Assembly: GCA_051920445.1 (NCBI GenBank)
Contig: JBPPLN010000001.1
Span: 434,001 to 498,000 of the forward strand
Source of the DNA: CAG-177 sp003514385
GTDB lineage: Bacteria; Bacillota; Clostridia; Oscillospirales; Acutalibacteraceae
Direction: 5' to 3'
Length of the DNA: 64,000 nucleotides
Shown here one piece after another: positions 8,234 to 17,503 of this stretch. The notes beneath the pieces are model-generated. The model saw only the letters and a program-made list of their open reading frames with translations, did not search any database and was not told where the DNA came from. The position numbers were made by a program, and so were the translations under genes. Every line of letters starts with the position of its first letter. Position 1 is the stretch's first letter.

Positions 8234-8941
8234 TCAAACCGTTATCAGCCGTGAAAATATATCGGTTGAAACGATCAAACTCACGAGTTTGGATGCGCCG
8301 ACTGCCGAGGCGAACTGCGTGCCGGGCGCAAAGGACGCGGCGGCATCGAGCAGCAGGCAGGCAAACACGGCGACGAACACGCCCTTCAAAGCTCCGAAAA
8401 CACCGCCGAGAGTGCGGTTGACGGAGCGGATAACGGGCAGTTCAAACAGCTTGCAGACAGCCTTGGCGGCAATCTGAAGAAAGAAATCGCAGACAAAGAA
8501 AATGACGGCGAAGCTCAAAACTTTAAGTACGGCGACAGCGATAGGCTTCGCGACGCTGTCGCAGATTTCGGCGGCGATATTCGACGCGCTCAGATCGACA
8601 GAGCCCGCCTTTTCGGATATCGCGGCGATATCAACGCCCATGCTCTGAGCCGCTTTGACAATGGCGGCGGGCAGAGAAGATATAACTTCCTGCACATTCT
8701 GCGAGGTAAGCTTCGCCGAGGACATATCGGGCAGCTGAGCCGCCACGGCAGTTTCAAGGCTCTTTTTTATAAACAGGTCATATATGCCGCTTGCGACGGG
8801 TTCGCTCAGCCACACGGCGAGCGCGGCCGCCGCGGCGACCACGACGAGTCCTATAATCGAGCGGATAAGCCCGTTTTTGACGCCGACGAAAATGCACAGC
8901 GCAAACACTGCGACTATTAAAAAATCGACTATAAAATCCAA
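8234..8941 (-). CDS. cvpA: CvpA family membrane protein
   Basis: 235 residues with hydrophobic segments at about 4-22, 28-47, 155-175 and 190-215. It matches the CvpA family (named after colicin V production) in its N-terminal pattern (VGVKNGLIRSIIGLV) and its C-terminal RTLGGVFGALKG block. The biochemical role of this family in Firmicutes is not settled; envelope homeostasis is the usual suggestion. The start is a TTG at 8941 behind GGGGGATAAG. It is first in a cvpA-pgsA pair with its own promoter. The long middle region (about 50-150) is predicted extracytoplasmic and poorly conserved. Confidence 0.82.
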   Translation of the reverse strand: MDFIVDFLIVAVFALCIFVGVKNGLIRSIIGLVVVAAAAALAVWLSEPVASGIYDLFIKKSLETAVAAQLPDMSSAKLTSQNVQEVISSLPAAIVKAAQSMGVDIAAISEKAGSVDLSASNIAAEICDSVAKPIAVAVLKVLSFAVIFFVCDFFLQIAAKAVCKLFELPVIRSVNRTLGGVFGALKGVFVAVFACLLLDAAASFAPGTQFASAVGASKLVSLIVSTDIFSRLITV

Positions 8942-8971
8942 GACTTATCCCCCCTGTTCGCTGTTTTTTCA

Positions 8972-9000
8972 ATTATATCACACGCTATGCACAGTGGCAA
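8972..9000 (-). promoter_or_regulatory. Sigma-A-type promoter of cvpA-pgsA
   Basis: TTGCCA and TATAAT separated by 17 bp on the minus strand, about 30 bp upstream of the TTG start of cvpA. Confidence 0.7.
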
Positions 9001-9022
9001 ACCTTTTATTATTAAGCGGTTG

Positions 9023-10252
9023 TTAATTTTTTGTGATATTTGACGCATATTGCACATACACGTCGCTGCCCGCGCAGATGACCCTTTTGCCGTTTTTGCC
9101 GGCGGAGACGGTCTTTGCGGTCTCGCCGCTTGAAGATATCAGTTCAACGCCGTCGTCAAACAGCACGGCGACATATTTATCGGTGCATGTGAGCGCATAA
9201 ATTTTCTTGTCGAAGCTGCGCTCGAACAGAAGCTTTGAGCGCCTGTCGAAAGCCACGACCTTCGGCTTCTCTTCGTTGGCGTATTCATAGAGCACGACGG
9301 CACTTCTGCCCGAATCCGACGCGGACTCGTGAGCCAGGGTGTTGCTGCCGAAAGAGTAATCCTCTTTGTGACCTTTTTTCGTCACGGTCGTTTTGAAATC
9401 GGTTGAATAGGCTATTATGCTGGTGCTCGAATTATATATGACATCGAAGAGCAATGTGTTGTCATATTTTATGTCGGTGACTACCGGATTATCTTTTTTG
9501 AAATTCAGCACGACAAGGCGCGAATATGTAACGGCGTTTTCGGAGCCGACGAGTATCAGCGCGGCGCTCTTGCCGTTGGGGGCTATAGAGATGTCGAATA
9601 TCTTCTCCTGCGCGCACTCCCATGCAAATATCTTTTCTAACTTGTGATTATATACGCACAGCTCGCTCTGAGCTGCGGAAGTTTTGAGCGAGAACGCTAT
9701 TGTGCCGTCCTTGCCCATGGCGGCGGTATAAATGGGCGAGCCCGTGTTGCCGTCGCCCAGAATCTTGCTCGAATTCATCAAAGTGAAATCGCCGGATGTG
9801 CGGTCATAGACCAGCGCTCTGCCTTTATAGACCGCCATATCCGGGTCGGAATAGTTATGTTCGAGGCGCGCGACCTCCTTGGCGGAGGAATTGAGCACGA
9901 CCACGGAATCGCGGGTCAGCAGGGCGATATTCGACTTGAACGGTGTCATATCGAGCACATCAGCCGAGCTTATTTTATATGGATATCCCGCTCCCGTGCC
10001 GGACGCTGATATCAGCTGCTTTGCCGAATCCTCGACATCGTTATACTTCATGCCGCCAAACGAACGCGCAGCGAAGAACACGACCGCGCCGACCGCAAGC
10101 AGAGTCAATACAACAATTATTATCGTCTCGCGCTTGGAATTTTTTGTTTTCTTCCTGCCGTTTTGTGTGGGTTTATTCGTCTTTTTCTTCGCAAAGAGTC
10201 CGCTTATGAGCTTCTTCGCGTTATTTTTCTTCTTGCCCTTTTTCTCTGCCAA
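9023..10252 (-). CDS. DUF5711-like single-pass membrane protein with beta-propeller ectodomain
   Basis: About 409 residues: a basic, lysine-rich cytoplasmic N-terminus, one transmembrane helix (about 43-62), then some 340 residues with repeated beta strands of the kind seen in six- to eight-bladed propellers (VVVLNSS..., SRLVVLNF..., KVVAFDRRSKLLFE...). It resembles the clostridial DUF5711 family, whose function is unknown. The start is ambiguous: TTG 10252 has GGGGTG upstream and lies just after the truA stop, while another TTG at 10303 would overlap truA. I prefer 10252. It is probably co-transcribed with truA and the ECF module. Confidence 0.7.
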   Translation of the reverse strand: MAEKKGKKKNNAKKLISGLFAKKKTNKPTQNGRKKTKNSKRETIIIVVLTLLAVGAVVFFAARSFGGMKYNDVEDSAKQLISASGTGAGYPYKISSADVLDMTPFKSNIALLTRDSVVVLNSSAKEVARLEHNYSDPDMAVYKGRALVYDRTSGDFTLMNSSKILGDGNTGSPIYTAAMGKDGTIAFSLKTSAAQSELCVYNHKLEKIFAWECAQEKIFDISIAPNGKSAALILVGSENAVTYSRLVVLNFKKDNPVVTDIKYDNTLLFDVIYNSSTSIIAYSTDFKTTVTKKGHKEDYSFGSNTLAHESASDSGRSAVVLYEYANEEKPKVVAFDRRSKLLFERSFDKKIYALTCTDKYVAVLFDDGVELISSSGETAKTVSAGKNGKRVICAGSDVYVQYASNITKN

Positions 10253-10268
10253 CTTGCCGCACCCCGTT

Positions 10269-11018
10269 TCAATCTTCTTTGCCGTTATAGAAAACCTGCT
10301 CAAGGCAGAGTCCGCAGGCGGGCGCAGTTGCCCCCGCTCTGTCTCTGCTGAGCGATGAAATTATATCGGGCAGCGTATCTGCCGCTATCCTGCCCCTCGA
10401 AATATCAAGGAGCGTGCCGACCATTATTCTGACCATATTATAGAGAAAGCCGTCCGCTTCGAAGTACATCAACACTTCGTCGCCGCGGCGCACGACATCG
10501 GCGCGGGTCAATGTGCGGACATTGTCGACCGTGCTGGCACCCGCCGCGCAGAACGTCGAAAAATCGTGGATCCCTAGCATCTGCGACGCCTGACGGTTCA
10601 AAAAATCCGCATCGAGCGGATATTTATAGTGATAAGAATATCTCGAAATAAAAGGGTTGCGCTCCTGCGCGTTCCAGATTCTGTAAACATATCGCTTGCC
10701 GGAGCAGTCATAGCGCGCGTGAAACTCAAACGGCACTTCGCGGCAGTCGGTCACAGCGATATCGTGCGGCAGAACTCCGTTCATCGCGCTCTTCCACTTC
10801 TCGGGCGAAAGAGACGATTCGGTGCGCATATTGCAGCAATACATATCGGCGTGGACGCCGGAATCCGTGCGCGAACAGCCTATGACATTGTCGCGGACTC
10901 CGCAGATACGCTCGGCGGCATCCTGAAAGGTCTGCTGAACCGTATTCGCATTTTCCTGCACCTGCCAGCCGTGATAATCCGTGCCGTCATAGCGCAGGGT
11001 AAAGAGAAGATTCTTCAA
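10269..11018 (-). CDS. truA: tRNA pseudouridine(38-40) synthase TruA
   Basis: 249 residues, the usual TruA length. It isomerises U38, U39 and U40 in the tRNA anticodon stem-loop. The N-terminal strand reads LRYDGTDYHGWQ and the catalytic Asp is D52 in CSRTDSGVHAD. The C-terminal MVRIMVGTLLDI block is also present. The start is TTG 11018 with GGAGTG six bases upstream, only 14 bp after the ecfT stop. The longer frame to 11177 lies inside ecfT and has no family similarity. TruA next to ecfA1-ecfA2-ecfT is a widely conserved Firmicutes arrangement. Confidence 0.95.
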   Translation of the reverse strand: MKNLLFTLRYDGTDYHGWQVQENANTVQQTFQDAAERICGVRDNVIGCSRTDSGVHADMYCCNMRTESSLSPEKWKSAMNGVLPHDIAVTDCREVPFEFHARYDCSGKRYVYRIWNAQERNPFISRYSYHYKYPLDADFLNRQASQMLGIHDFSTFCAAGASTVDNVRTLTRADVVRRGDEVLMYFEADGFLYNMVRIMVGTLLDISRGRIAADTLPDIISSLSRDRAGATAPACGLCLEQVFYNGKED

Positions 11019-11032
11019 AGCCTTCACTCCGA

Positions 11033-11848
11033 TCAGATAAGATGCCCGAGATAATGATTGAGGACTATTACAGCCGCGAGCAGAGCGGCTGTGACACCGA
11101 GGGCGACAAAATCGCGCGCGGCGAGCTTCATCTGCTTCATGCGTGTTCTGCCCTCGCCGCCCGTGTAGCAGCGGCACTCCATGGCGAACGCCAGCTCATA
11201 TGCACGGCGGAACGACGAGATAAACAGCGGAATGAGTATCGGTATAAGCGCCTTGGCGCGCTTTATAAGTCCGCCTGTTTCAAGATCCGCTCCGCGCGCT
11301 TTCTGCGCGTTCATTATGCGCTCGATCTCCTCGATAAGCACGGGGATAAAGCGCAGAGCGAGCGTCATTATCATGGCGAGAGTATGCACCGGCACTTTTA
11401 TCACTTTCAATGGCGAGAGCAGACGCTCCAAAGCGTCGGTGAGCATAGTGGGCGTGGTTGTATAAGTCAGCAGCGAGCTGACGACAACGAGCAGGATTAT
11501 ACGCACGGTAGTGAATATCGCGGTATAAACGCCTGTGGTCGTTATGGTTATTTTCCAGAATGAGACGAGTGTCTCGCCGCCGCGATTATAGAAAACATTG
11601 ATGACGGCGGTAAAGAGCATGAGGATGACAAGCGGCTTTATGCTGCGCCACATCATCTTCATCGGGACTTTTGAAAGCAGGAGAGTTGCCACGACGAAAA
11701 TGAGTCCGAGAGCGAGGGAATAGAAATTCCTGCACACGAAGAGAATGACTATAAGCGCCATTGTGAGCACAAATTTCATACGCGCATCCATGCGGTGAAT
11801 AACTGAGGTGCCGGAATAATACTGGCCGATAGTGATATCACTTATCAT
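11033..11848 (-). CDS. ecfT: Energy-coupling factor transporter transmembrane protein EcfT
   Basis: 271-residue membrane scaffold that couples the two EcfA ATPases to vitamin-specific S components encoded elsewhere. It has several hydrophobic segments (for example residues 25-65, 105-125 and 240-262). The two cytoplasmic coupling helices carry the Ala-Arg-Gly type motifs: QKARGAD, and the more divergent AMECRCY. Its start overlaps the ecfA2 stop by four bases (ATGA), indicating translational coupling. No substrate-binding S protein is encoded nearby, so this is the shared group II ECF module rather than a dedicated importer. Confidence 0.93.
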   Translation of the reverse strand: MISDITIGQYYSGTSVIHRMDARMKFVLTMALIVILFVCRNFYSLALGLIFVVATLLLSKVPMKMMWRSIKPLVILMLFTAVINVFYNRGGETLVSFWKITITTTGVYTAIFTTVRIILLVVVSSLLTYTTTPTMLTDALERLLSPLKVIKVPVHTLAMIMTLALRFIPVLIEEIERIMNAQKARGADLETGGLIKRAKALIPILIPLFISSFRRAYELAFAMECRCYTGGEGRTRMKQMKLAARDFVALGVTAALLAAVIVLNHYLGHLI

Positions 11849-12708
11849 ACCATTCCCCTCCCCTCAAAATAGCGCATGAGCTCGTCCGCACCCTGACTTA
11901 CCGTGAACACGGACGGAGAGACTTCAAAGCCCCTGTCATGCAGCGCTCTGAATATTTTTGTTATCTGCGGAACGGTGAGTCCCATCTCTTCAAGCTCGTC
12001 CGTGCGGGAATAGACCTCGGGCACAGCGCCGAACATCGCAACATGGGAATGGTTGAGCACCAGGACTTTGTCGGCGGTCTTGGCGACATCCTCCATGCTG
12101 TGGGAAACGAGGATAACGGTGCTCCCCGTCTGATCGCGATAAGTGCGGACAAGCGAGAGAATGACCTCTCTGCCGCGCGGGTCGAGTCCCGCGGTAGGCT
12201 CATCGAGAATGAGTACTTCGGGCTCCATCGCCATAACGCCAGCTATTGCGGCGCGGCGTTTTTCGCCGCCCGAAAGATCGAACGGAGATTTTTTCAGATG
12301 TTCTTCGCTAAGTCCGACAAATTCGGCGGCGCGGCGCACGCGGCGGTCAATCTCCGCGCTGTCGAGTCCCATATTTTTCGGCCCGAACGAGATATCTTTG
12401 TAAACGGTCTCTTCAAAAAGCTGATACTCCGGATACTGGAAACAAAGCCCAACCCTGAACCTTGCGGCGCGCAGGGTGCGCTTGTCTTTATTGATATCCT
12501 CGCCGCAGAGCAGAACTCTGCCGGAATCGGGCTTCAGAAGTCCGTTGAGATGCTGAAGAAGGGTGCTCTTGCCGGAGCCGGTATGACCGATTATTCCGAC
12601 TATTTCGCCCTTTTCAAACTTCACATTTATATTCTCGATAGCGGCGACGGCTCCCGCCATGCCGTTTTCATAATAGTGGGTGAGATTTTCTGTTTCAAGC
12701 ACTGTCAT
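11845..12708 (-). CDS. ecfA2: Energy-coupling factor transporter ATPase EcfA2
   Basis: 287-residue ABC ATPase. Walker A is GHTGSGKS near residue 43, the Q-loop is in CFQYPEYQLF, the signature is LSGGEKRRAAIAG, and Walker B is LILDEPTAGLDP. I start at ATG 12708, which follows GGAGGTGAG and overlaps the ecfA1 stop by four bases. The 13-residue extension upstream is not family-like. With EcfA1 it forms the heterodimeric motor for micronutrient uptake. Confidence 0.94.
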   Translation of the reverse strand: MTVLETENLTHYYENGMAGAVAAIENINVKFEKGEIVGIIGHTGSGKSTLLQHLNGLLKPDSGRVLLCGEDINKDKRTLRAARFRVGLCFQYPEYQLFEETVYKDISFGPKNMGLDSAEIDRRVRRAAEFVGLSEEHLKKSPFDLSGGEKRRAAIAGVMAMEPEVLILDEPTAGLDPRGREVILSLVRTYRDQTGSTVILVSHSMEDVAKTADKVLVLNHSHVAMFGAVPEVYSRTDELEEMGLTVPQITKIFRALHDRGFEVSPSVFTVSQGADELMRYFEGRGMV

Positions 12709-13568
12709 CGGCTCACCTCCATTATTTTTGAAAGCGCCTCGACGCACTCGTCGGCGTCAAGGATATCGCCGGGCAGGTCTATCCCCTTTTCAATCAGGCG
12801 GTGGCACAGCTCGGTGCTCTGCGGCACATCGAGTCCGCAGCGGCGCAGGACATCGGTCTGGGAAAACACCTCGCGCGGCGTACCGTCGAGGCAGAGACGC
12901 CCGGAATCTATAATTATGACGCGGTCAGCCTTGACTGCCTCGTCCATGAAATGCGTAACAAAAAGGACGGTTATGCCCATCTCGCGGTTCAAGCGGCGGA
13001 CTGTATCAAATACTTCGCGCCTGCCGCGCGGGTCGAGCATCGCCGTAGGCTCATCGAGCACGATACAACCGGTCTGCATAGCGATTATGCCGGCGATAGC
13101 CACGCGCTGTTTCTGACCGCCGGAAAGCTTATGCGGCTCGCGCAGGCGGTAATCGTACATTCCGACCGCCTTGAGGGCATCGTCGACCCTGCGACGTATC
13201 TCATCGGGGGCTACGCCGAGATTCTCGGGTCCGAACGCCACATCGTCCTCGACGATAGTCGCAACTATCTGGTTATCGGGATTCTGGAACACCATGCCGA
13301 CCTTGCGGCGGATGTCGGTAAGCCTGTCCTCATCCGAAGTGTCGATGCCGTCAACGGTAACTGTGCCGCTCTCAGGCACCAAAATAGCATTCGTCAGCTT
13401 CGCAAGGGTGCTCTTGCCGGAGCCGTTATGACCGAGAACCGCGACAAATTCGCCGCGGTTGACGGTGAGGTCTATATTGCAAAGTGCCGGAGAGGGCTTG
13501 GCTTCGCCTTGCTCCTCCGGCTCATAGGTATAAGTTACATTTTTAAATTCAATAAACTTCTCGCTCAT
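12705..13568 (-). CDS. ecfA1: Energy-coupling factor transporter ATPase EcfA1
   Basis: 287-residue ABC ATPase, partner of EcfA2. Walker A is GHNGSGKS, the Q-loop is in VFQNPDNQIV (a pattern typical of EcfA1), the signature is LSGGQKQRVAIAG, and Walker B is IVLDEPTAMLDP. It stops inside the start of ecfA2 (ATGA) and begins one base after the stop of the methyltransferase gene upstream. The whole run from glmM through truA may be one transcript. Confidence 0.94.
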   Translation of the reverse strand: MSEKFIEFKNVTYTYEPEEQGEAKPSPALCNIDLTVNRGEFVAVLGHNGSGKSTLAKLTNAILVPESGTVTVDGIDTSDEDRLTDIRRKVGMVFQNPDNQIVATIVEDDVAFGPENLGVAPDEIRRRVDDALKAVGMYDYRLREPHKLSGGQKQRVAIAGIIAMQTGCIVLDEPTAMLDPRGRREVFDTVRRLNREMGITVLFVTHFMDEAVKADRVIIIDSGRLCLDGTPREVFSQTDVLRRCGLDVPQSTELCHRLIEKGIDLPGDILDADECVEALSKIMEVSR

Positions 13569-13569
13569 T

Positions 13570-14433
13570 TTATCTTCTCCACACTGCGCTTGCGCCGCAG
13601 GGCAGAACGAGCCCCGAGGCTGTGACGGGCAGACCTATCTCGTCGGAGGTCACCTTGCCGCCGAACAGCGGCGACACTGTACTGCCGAGTATATACTGCA
13701 TGACGGACGCAGAAAGTCCCGTTGTGTAAGAGTTGATGAGCACCATAACGGGATCGTCCGACAGCACGGCGGTACACAGCGACGCAAAGTCATAAACCGC
13801 ATCCTCAAGCTTCCAGACCTCGCCGCCAGGTCCTCTTCCGTAAGACGGCGGGTCCATGATAATAATATCGTATTTGTTGCCGCGGCGTATCTCGCGCTCG
13901 ACAAACTTCATGCAGTCGTCAACGAGCCAGCGCACTGGCTCATTTGCAAGGCCGCTGACTGCGGCATTCTCCTTCGCCCAGGCGACCATGCCCTTTGAGG
14001 CATCGACATGGGTGACATGCGCGCCGGCGTTGAGAGCCGAAATCGTCGCAGCGCCCGTATAGGCGAAAAGATTCAGCACGCGCAGAGGTCTGCGCTCTTT
14101 TCTGATTATCTCGGCGGTCATATCCCAGTTAACTGCCTGCTCCGGGAAAACGCCCGTATGCTTGAAGCCCATGGGTTTGACCATAAACGAGAGATCGCCG
14201 TATTTTATCTTCCACGCGTCGGGAATCTTTCTTCTGATATCCCACTTTCCGCCGCCCGAAGATGAACGGTTATAGACTGCGTGCGCCTTATACCAGAGCG
14301 GATGGGTCTTTTCTGTTTTCCAGATGACCTGGGGATCGGGTCTTATAAGTATGACATCTCCCCAGCGTTCGAGCCTCTGACCCGAAGAGCAGTCGAGCAG
14401 CTCATAATCCTTCCATTTATCGGCAACGCGCAT
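13570..14433 (-). CDS. Class I SAM-dependent methyltransferase, RlmI/RlmK-like
   Basis: 287-residue methyltransferase. Motif I is VLNLFAYTGAATISAL around residue 120, the acidic motif II is HVDASKGM, and motif IV is DPPSYGRG. These match the RlmI/RlmK family that methylates 23S rRNA, and the DPPSYGRG motif argues for a nucleic-acid substrate. The N-terminal PUA domain of RlmI is absent and is replaced by about 95 residues of a short beta-rich region. The exact target cannot be read from the sequence. It lies between glmM (36 bp) and ecfA1 (1 bp), so it is probably operonic. Confidence 0.8.
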   Translation of the reverse strand: MRVADKWKDYELLDCSSGQRLERWGDVILIRPDPQVIWKTEKTHPLWYKAHAVYNRSSSGGGKWDIRRKIPDAWKIKYGDLSFMVKPMGFKHTGVFPEQAVNWDMTAEIIRKERRPLRVLNLFAYTGAATISALNAGAHVTHVDASKGMVAWAKENAAVSGLANEPVRWLVDDCMKFVEREIRRGNKYDIIIMDPPSYGRGPGGEVWKLEDAVYDFASLCTAVLSDDPVMVLINSYTTGLSASVMQYILGSTVSPLFGGKVTSDEIGLPVTASGLVLPCGASAVWRR

Positions 14434-14448
14434 ATCTTTTCCTCTCCG

Positions 14449-14464
14449 GCGCGGGGTTCCGCGC
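14449..14464 (-). promoter_or_regulatory. GC-rich hairpin between glmM and the methyltransferase gene
   Basis: GCGCGG pairs with CCGCGC around a 4-nt loop just upstream of the methyltransferase ribosome binding site. There is no T-run on either side, so it is not a normal terminator. It could stabilise a processed mRNA end or be incidental. Confidence 0.3.
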
Positions 14465-14469
14465 TCCTG

Positions 14470-15819
14470 TTATATAAGTCTCTCTCTGACGACCTCGGCA
14501 ATCTCGTCGCAGAGCTTTTCGATAAGTTTTTCGTCCTTGCCCTCGAGCATGACTCTGACGAGCGGCTCGGTGCCGGACACTCTGACGAGCACGCGTCCGT
14601 CCTCGCCGAGCTCAGCCTCAGCCTTGGCTATGGCTTTCTTTATCTCCTCATCGCTTGAAAAACGCACCTTGCCGATGTTGGAGACTCTGACGTTCTTGAG
14701 CACCTGCGGATAGACCTCCATGCACTTTGCAAGCTCGGAGAGCGACTTTCCGGTGCGCTTCATGGTCTGGAGCACCTGAGCGGCGGTCACTTCGCCGTCA
14801 CCGGTGGTAGAATGATGCAGGAAAATGACATGTCCGGACTGCTCGCCGCCTATCGCATAGCCCTTTTCGAGCATACGCTCGAGGACATAGCGGTCGCCGA
14901 CCTTCGTTATCTCACAGTGAATATCATTGTCGGCGCAGAACTTGTGGAAGCCCATGTTGCTCATGACGGTGACAACTGCCGCGTCGCCATCAAGCTCACC
15001 GCGCTCTTTCATATCCTTGGCGCAGATGGCGATTATCTTATCGCCGTCAACGACATCGCCGTTTTCATCGACTGCAAGGAGTCTGTCGGCGTCACCGTCG
15101 AAGGCGAAGCCTGCCATAAGACCGTGCTCAACGACATATTTCTGAAGATTCTCGAGGTGAGTCGAGCCGCAGTTGTCATTGATATTGACGCCGTCCGGCT
15201 TGTTTGAGAGCACATCGCACTCGGCGCCCATCTGCATGAAGAACTCGGGAGCGGTTATGCTCGAAGAGCCGTTGGCGCAGTCGAGGGCTATCTTCATGTT
15301 GTTGAACCTGTAATCAACGGTCGAGCACAGGTGGGTTATATAATCGAAAATCGGCATTTCGGAAGTTGTGATTCTGCCGACATCGCCGCCTATTTTGACT
15401 GGCGGAACGACGGTCTCATCGAGGATTATCGCCTCGATCTCCTCCTCGAGCGCGTCGGGGAGCTTATATCCGTCGGACTTGAATATCTTTATGCCGTTAT
15501 ATTCGCAGGGGTTGTGCGAGGCGGAAATCATTATGCCCGCATCGTACTGATATTTCTGAACAAGGAACGCCACTGCCGGGGTCGGCACGACGCCGAGGAG
15601 CAGAACATCTGCGCCGACGGAGCAAAGACCTGCGCTGATGGCGGCCTCAAGCATCTCCGATGATGCGCGGGTATCCATGCCTATAAGCACGCGAGGCCTT
15701 TTATGCGTGCTGTCGGTGAGCACCATGGCGGTAGCTCTGCCGATTTTCATGGCGAGTTCGCAAGTAAGCTCGCTGTTTGCAACGCCTCTTGCGCCGTCTG
15801 TTCCAAAAAGTCTTCCCAT
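14470..15819 (-). CDS. glmM: Phosphoglucosamine mutase
   Basis: 449 residues. Interconverts glucosamine-6-phosphate and glucosamine-1-phosphate on the route to UDP-GlcNAc and cell wall. All four active-site loops are intact: the phosphoserine loop SASHNP (S101), the metal loop DGDADR near 240, the sugar loop GEQSGH, and the phosphate loop RVSGTEP near the C-terminus. The N-terminus MGRLFGTDGARG is diagnostic of GlmM. ATG 15819 follows TTGGAGG. It follows ruvB by 17 bp. Compare the degenerate homologue at 44543-45700. Confidence 0.97.
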   Translation of the reverse strand: MGRLFGTDGARGVANSELTCELAMKIGRATAMVLTDSTHKRPRVLIGMDTRASSEMLEAAISAGLCSVGADVLLLGVVPTPAVAFLVQKYQYDAGIMISASHNPCEYNGIKIFKSDGYKLPDALEEEIEAIILDETVVPPVKIGGDVGRITTSEMPIFDYITHLCSTVDYRFNNMKIALDCANGSSSITAPEFFMQMGAECDVLSNKPDGVNINDNCGSTHLENLQKYVVEHGLMAGFAFDGDADRLLAVDENGDVVDGDKIIAICAKDMKERGELDGDAAVVTVMSNMGFHKFCADNDIHCEITKVGDRYVLERMLEKGYAIGGEQSGHVIFLHHSTTGDGEVTAAQVLQTMKRTGKSLSELAKCMEVYPQVLKNVRVSNIGKVRFSSDEEIKKAIAKAEAELGEDGRVLVRVSGTEPLVRVMLEGKDEKLIEKLCDEIAEVVRERLI

Positions 15820-15836
15820 AACTAAACCTCCAATTA

Positions 15837-16865
15837 TCAGATATCGAACTGCTGTTGACCCGGCATTGCTATGCCGAGATGCCTGTAAGCGGCGGGAGTG
15901 ACCATGCGTCCGCGCGGAGTTCTGCTGAGGAAGCCGATCTGCATGAGGTAAGGTTCATAGACATCCTCAATCGTTATCGCCTCTTCGCCGACTGCCGCAG
16001 CTATCGTCTCGAGTCCCACGGGACCGCCGTTGTAGTTTCTTATCATCGTAGTGAGGACAAGTCTGTCTATCGAATCAAGCCCGAGGGCATCGACCTCCAT
16101 GCGGTCGAGCGCCATTGAGGCTGTTTCGCGGGTTATTACGCCGTCGCCCATGACCTGAGCGAAGTCGCGCACGCGCTTCAAGAATCTGTTTGCGATTCGC
16201 GGAGTGCCGCGCGAACGAGAGGCTATCTCGCCTGCACCGCTCGGATCCATCTCGATGCCGAGGATTCCGGCGGAGCGCGTGACTATCTGCGAGAGCTGCT
16301 CGGGCGTATACATCTCGAGGCGGAGAATAACGCCGAAGCGGTCGCGCAGGGGCGCGCTGAGCTGACCCGCTCTCGTCGTTGCACCGACAAGGGTGAAATG
16401 CGGCAGGTCAAGCCTTATCGAACGCGCCGAGGGACCTTTGCCGATAATTATATCTATCGCGCTGTCCTCCATGGCGGGATAGAGCACCTCTTCGACCGAG
16501 CGCGACAGGCGGTGTATCTCATCGACGAAGAGCACATCTCCGTCATTGAGGTTCGTCAGCAGTGCGGCAAGGTCGCCGGGCTTCTCTATCGCGGGGCCTG
16601 AGGTCACGCGGAGATTGACGTTCATTTCATTCGCTATTATGCCCGCGAGGGTCGTTTTGCCGAGTCCGGGAGGGCCGTAAAGCAGAACATGGTCGAGGCA
16701 GTCGCCTCTGCGGCGGGCGGCCTCGATATAGACCGAGAGGTTCTCTTTCGCCTTATCCTGGCCGATATAATCGGTCAGCTGGCGCGGGCGCAGGGAAAAC
16801 TCAAGGTCGGTATCCTCAGGCGAGAGATCGGGGGTAACTATGCGGTTTTCAGTATCCATATCCAT
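15837..16865 (-). CDS. ruvB: Holliday junction branch migration ATPase RuvB
   Basis: 342-residue AAA+ motor that drives Holliday junction branch migration with RuvA. The N-terminal stretch LRPRQLTDYIGQ is characteristic. Walker A is GPPGLGKT, Walker B is LFVDEIHRL, sensor 1 lies in LVGATTRAG, and the C-terminal winged helix includes PHFTLVG and RTPRGR elements. ATG 16865 follows GGAGACGG. It is 21 bp downstream of ruvA. Confidence 0.97.
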   Translation of the reverse strand: MDMDTENRIVTPDLSPEDTDLEFSLRPRQLTDYIGQDKAKENLSVYIEAARRRGDCLDHVLLYGPPGLGKTTLAGIIANEMNVNLRVTSGPAIEKPGDLAALLTNLNDGDVLFVDEIHRLSRSVEEVLYPAMEDSAIDIIIGKGPSARSIRLDLPHFTLVGATTRAGQLSAPLRDRFGVILRLEMYTPEQLSQIVTRSAGILGIEMDPSGAGEIASRSRGTPRIANRFLKRVRDFAQVMGDGVITRETASMALDRMEVDALGLDSIDRLVLTTMIRNYNGGPVGLETIAAAVGEEAITIEDVYEPYLMQIGFLSRTPRGRMVTPAAYRHLGIAMPGQQQFDI

Positions 16866-16886
16866 AGAGCCGTCTCCTTTCTCTCA

Positions 16887-17492
16887 TTATATATTCTTTG
16901 AAATAAGGCGCAGAGCCTGTTTTATCAGTTCTTCTGACGAGAGCGACTGGTCAAGCCTGCCGACCGCCGAAGCCGCTTCGGTCTTTGTATAACCGAGCAT
17001 GACAAGGGCATCGACCGCTTCCTCGCCTGCGCTCGATGACGCGGCGGCGTTTATCGCGGCGAGCTCCTCGCGGTTTTCGGAAGATATATATGATTTCAGT
17101 TTATCTTTAAGTTCAAGCACGACTCTCTGAGCAAGCTTTGCTCCCACGCCCTGAGCCGCGGTTATCGCCTTTGCATCACCCGAGGCGACACAGACGGCGA
17201 GCCTGTTCGGAGTCAGCTGAGAGAGTATCGCAAGGGCGGCTTTCGGGCCGACGCCGGTAACATTTATGAGCAGTTTGAAGCAATCAAGCTCATCCTTATC
17301 ATAAAAGCCGAACATATCGAGCGCGTCCTCGCGGACATTGAGATAGGTATAGAGCGTGACCGTATCGCCTATAGTGCCTATATTTTTCAAGGTATTGGCA
17401 GTGGCACTGCAATTGAACGCAACGCCGCCGCAGCTGACCGCAACGCTCGTGGCATCGGTATAGACCACTTGACCGGTGATACTGTAAAACAT
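16887..17492 (-). CDS. ruvA: Holliday junction DNA helicase subunit RuvA
   Basis: 201 residues, the normal length. RuvA tetramers bind the junction and load RuvB. The N-terminal OB domain starts MFYSITGQVVY. Helix-hairpin-helix motifs appear as LINVTGVGPKAALAIL and AAQGVGAKLAQRVVLEL. The C-terminal RuvB-binding domain ends the protein. I start at ATG 17492 behind AGGAGAG. The longer frame runs into ruvC. The gap to ruvC is 11 bp. Confidence 0.96.
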   Translation of the reverse strand: MFYSITGQVVYTDATSVAVSCGGVAFNCSATANTLKNIGTIGDTVTLYTYLNVREDALDMFGFYDKDELDCFKLLINVTGVGPKAALAILSQLTPNRLAVCVASGDAKAITAAQGVGAKLAQRVVLELKDKLKSYISSENREELAAINAAASSSAGEEAVDALVMLGYTKTEAASAVGRLDQSLSSEELIKQALRLISKNI

Positions 17493-17503
17493 ACTGCTCT
17501 CCT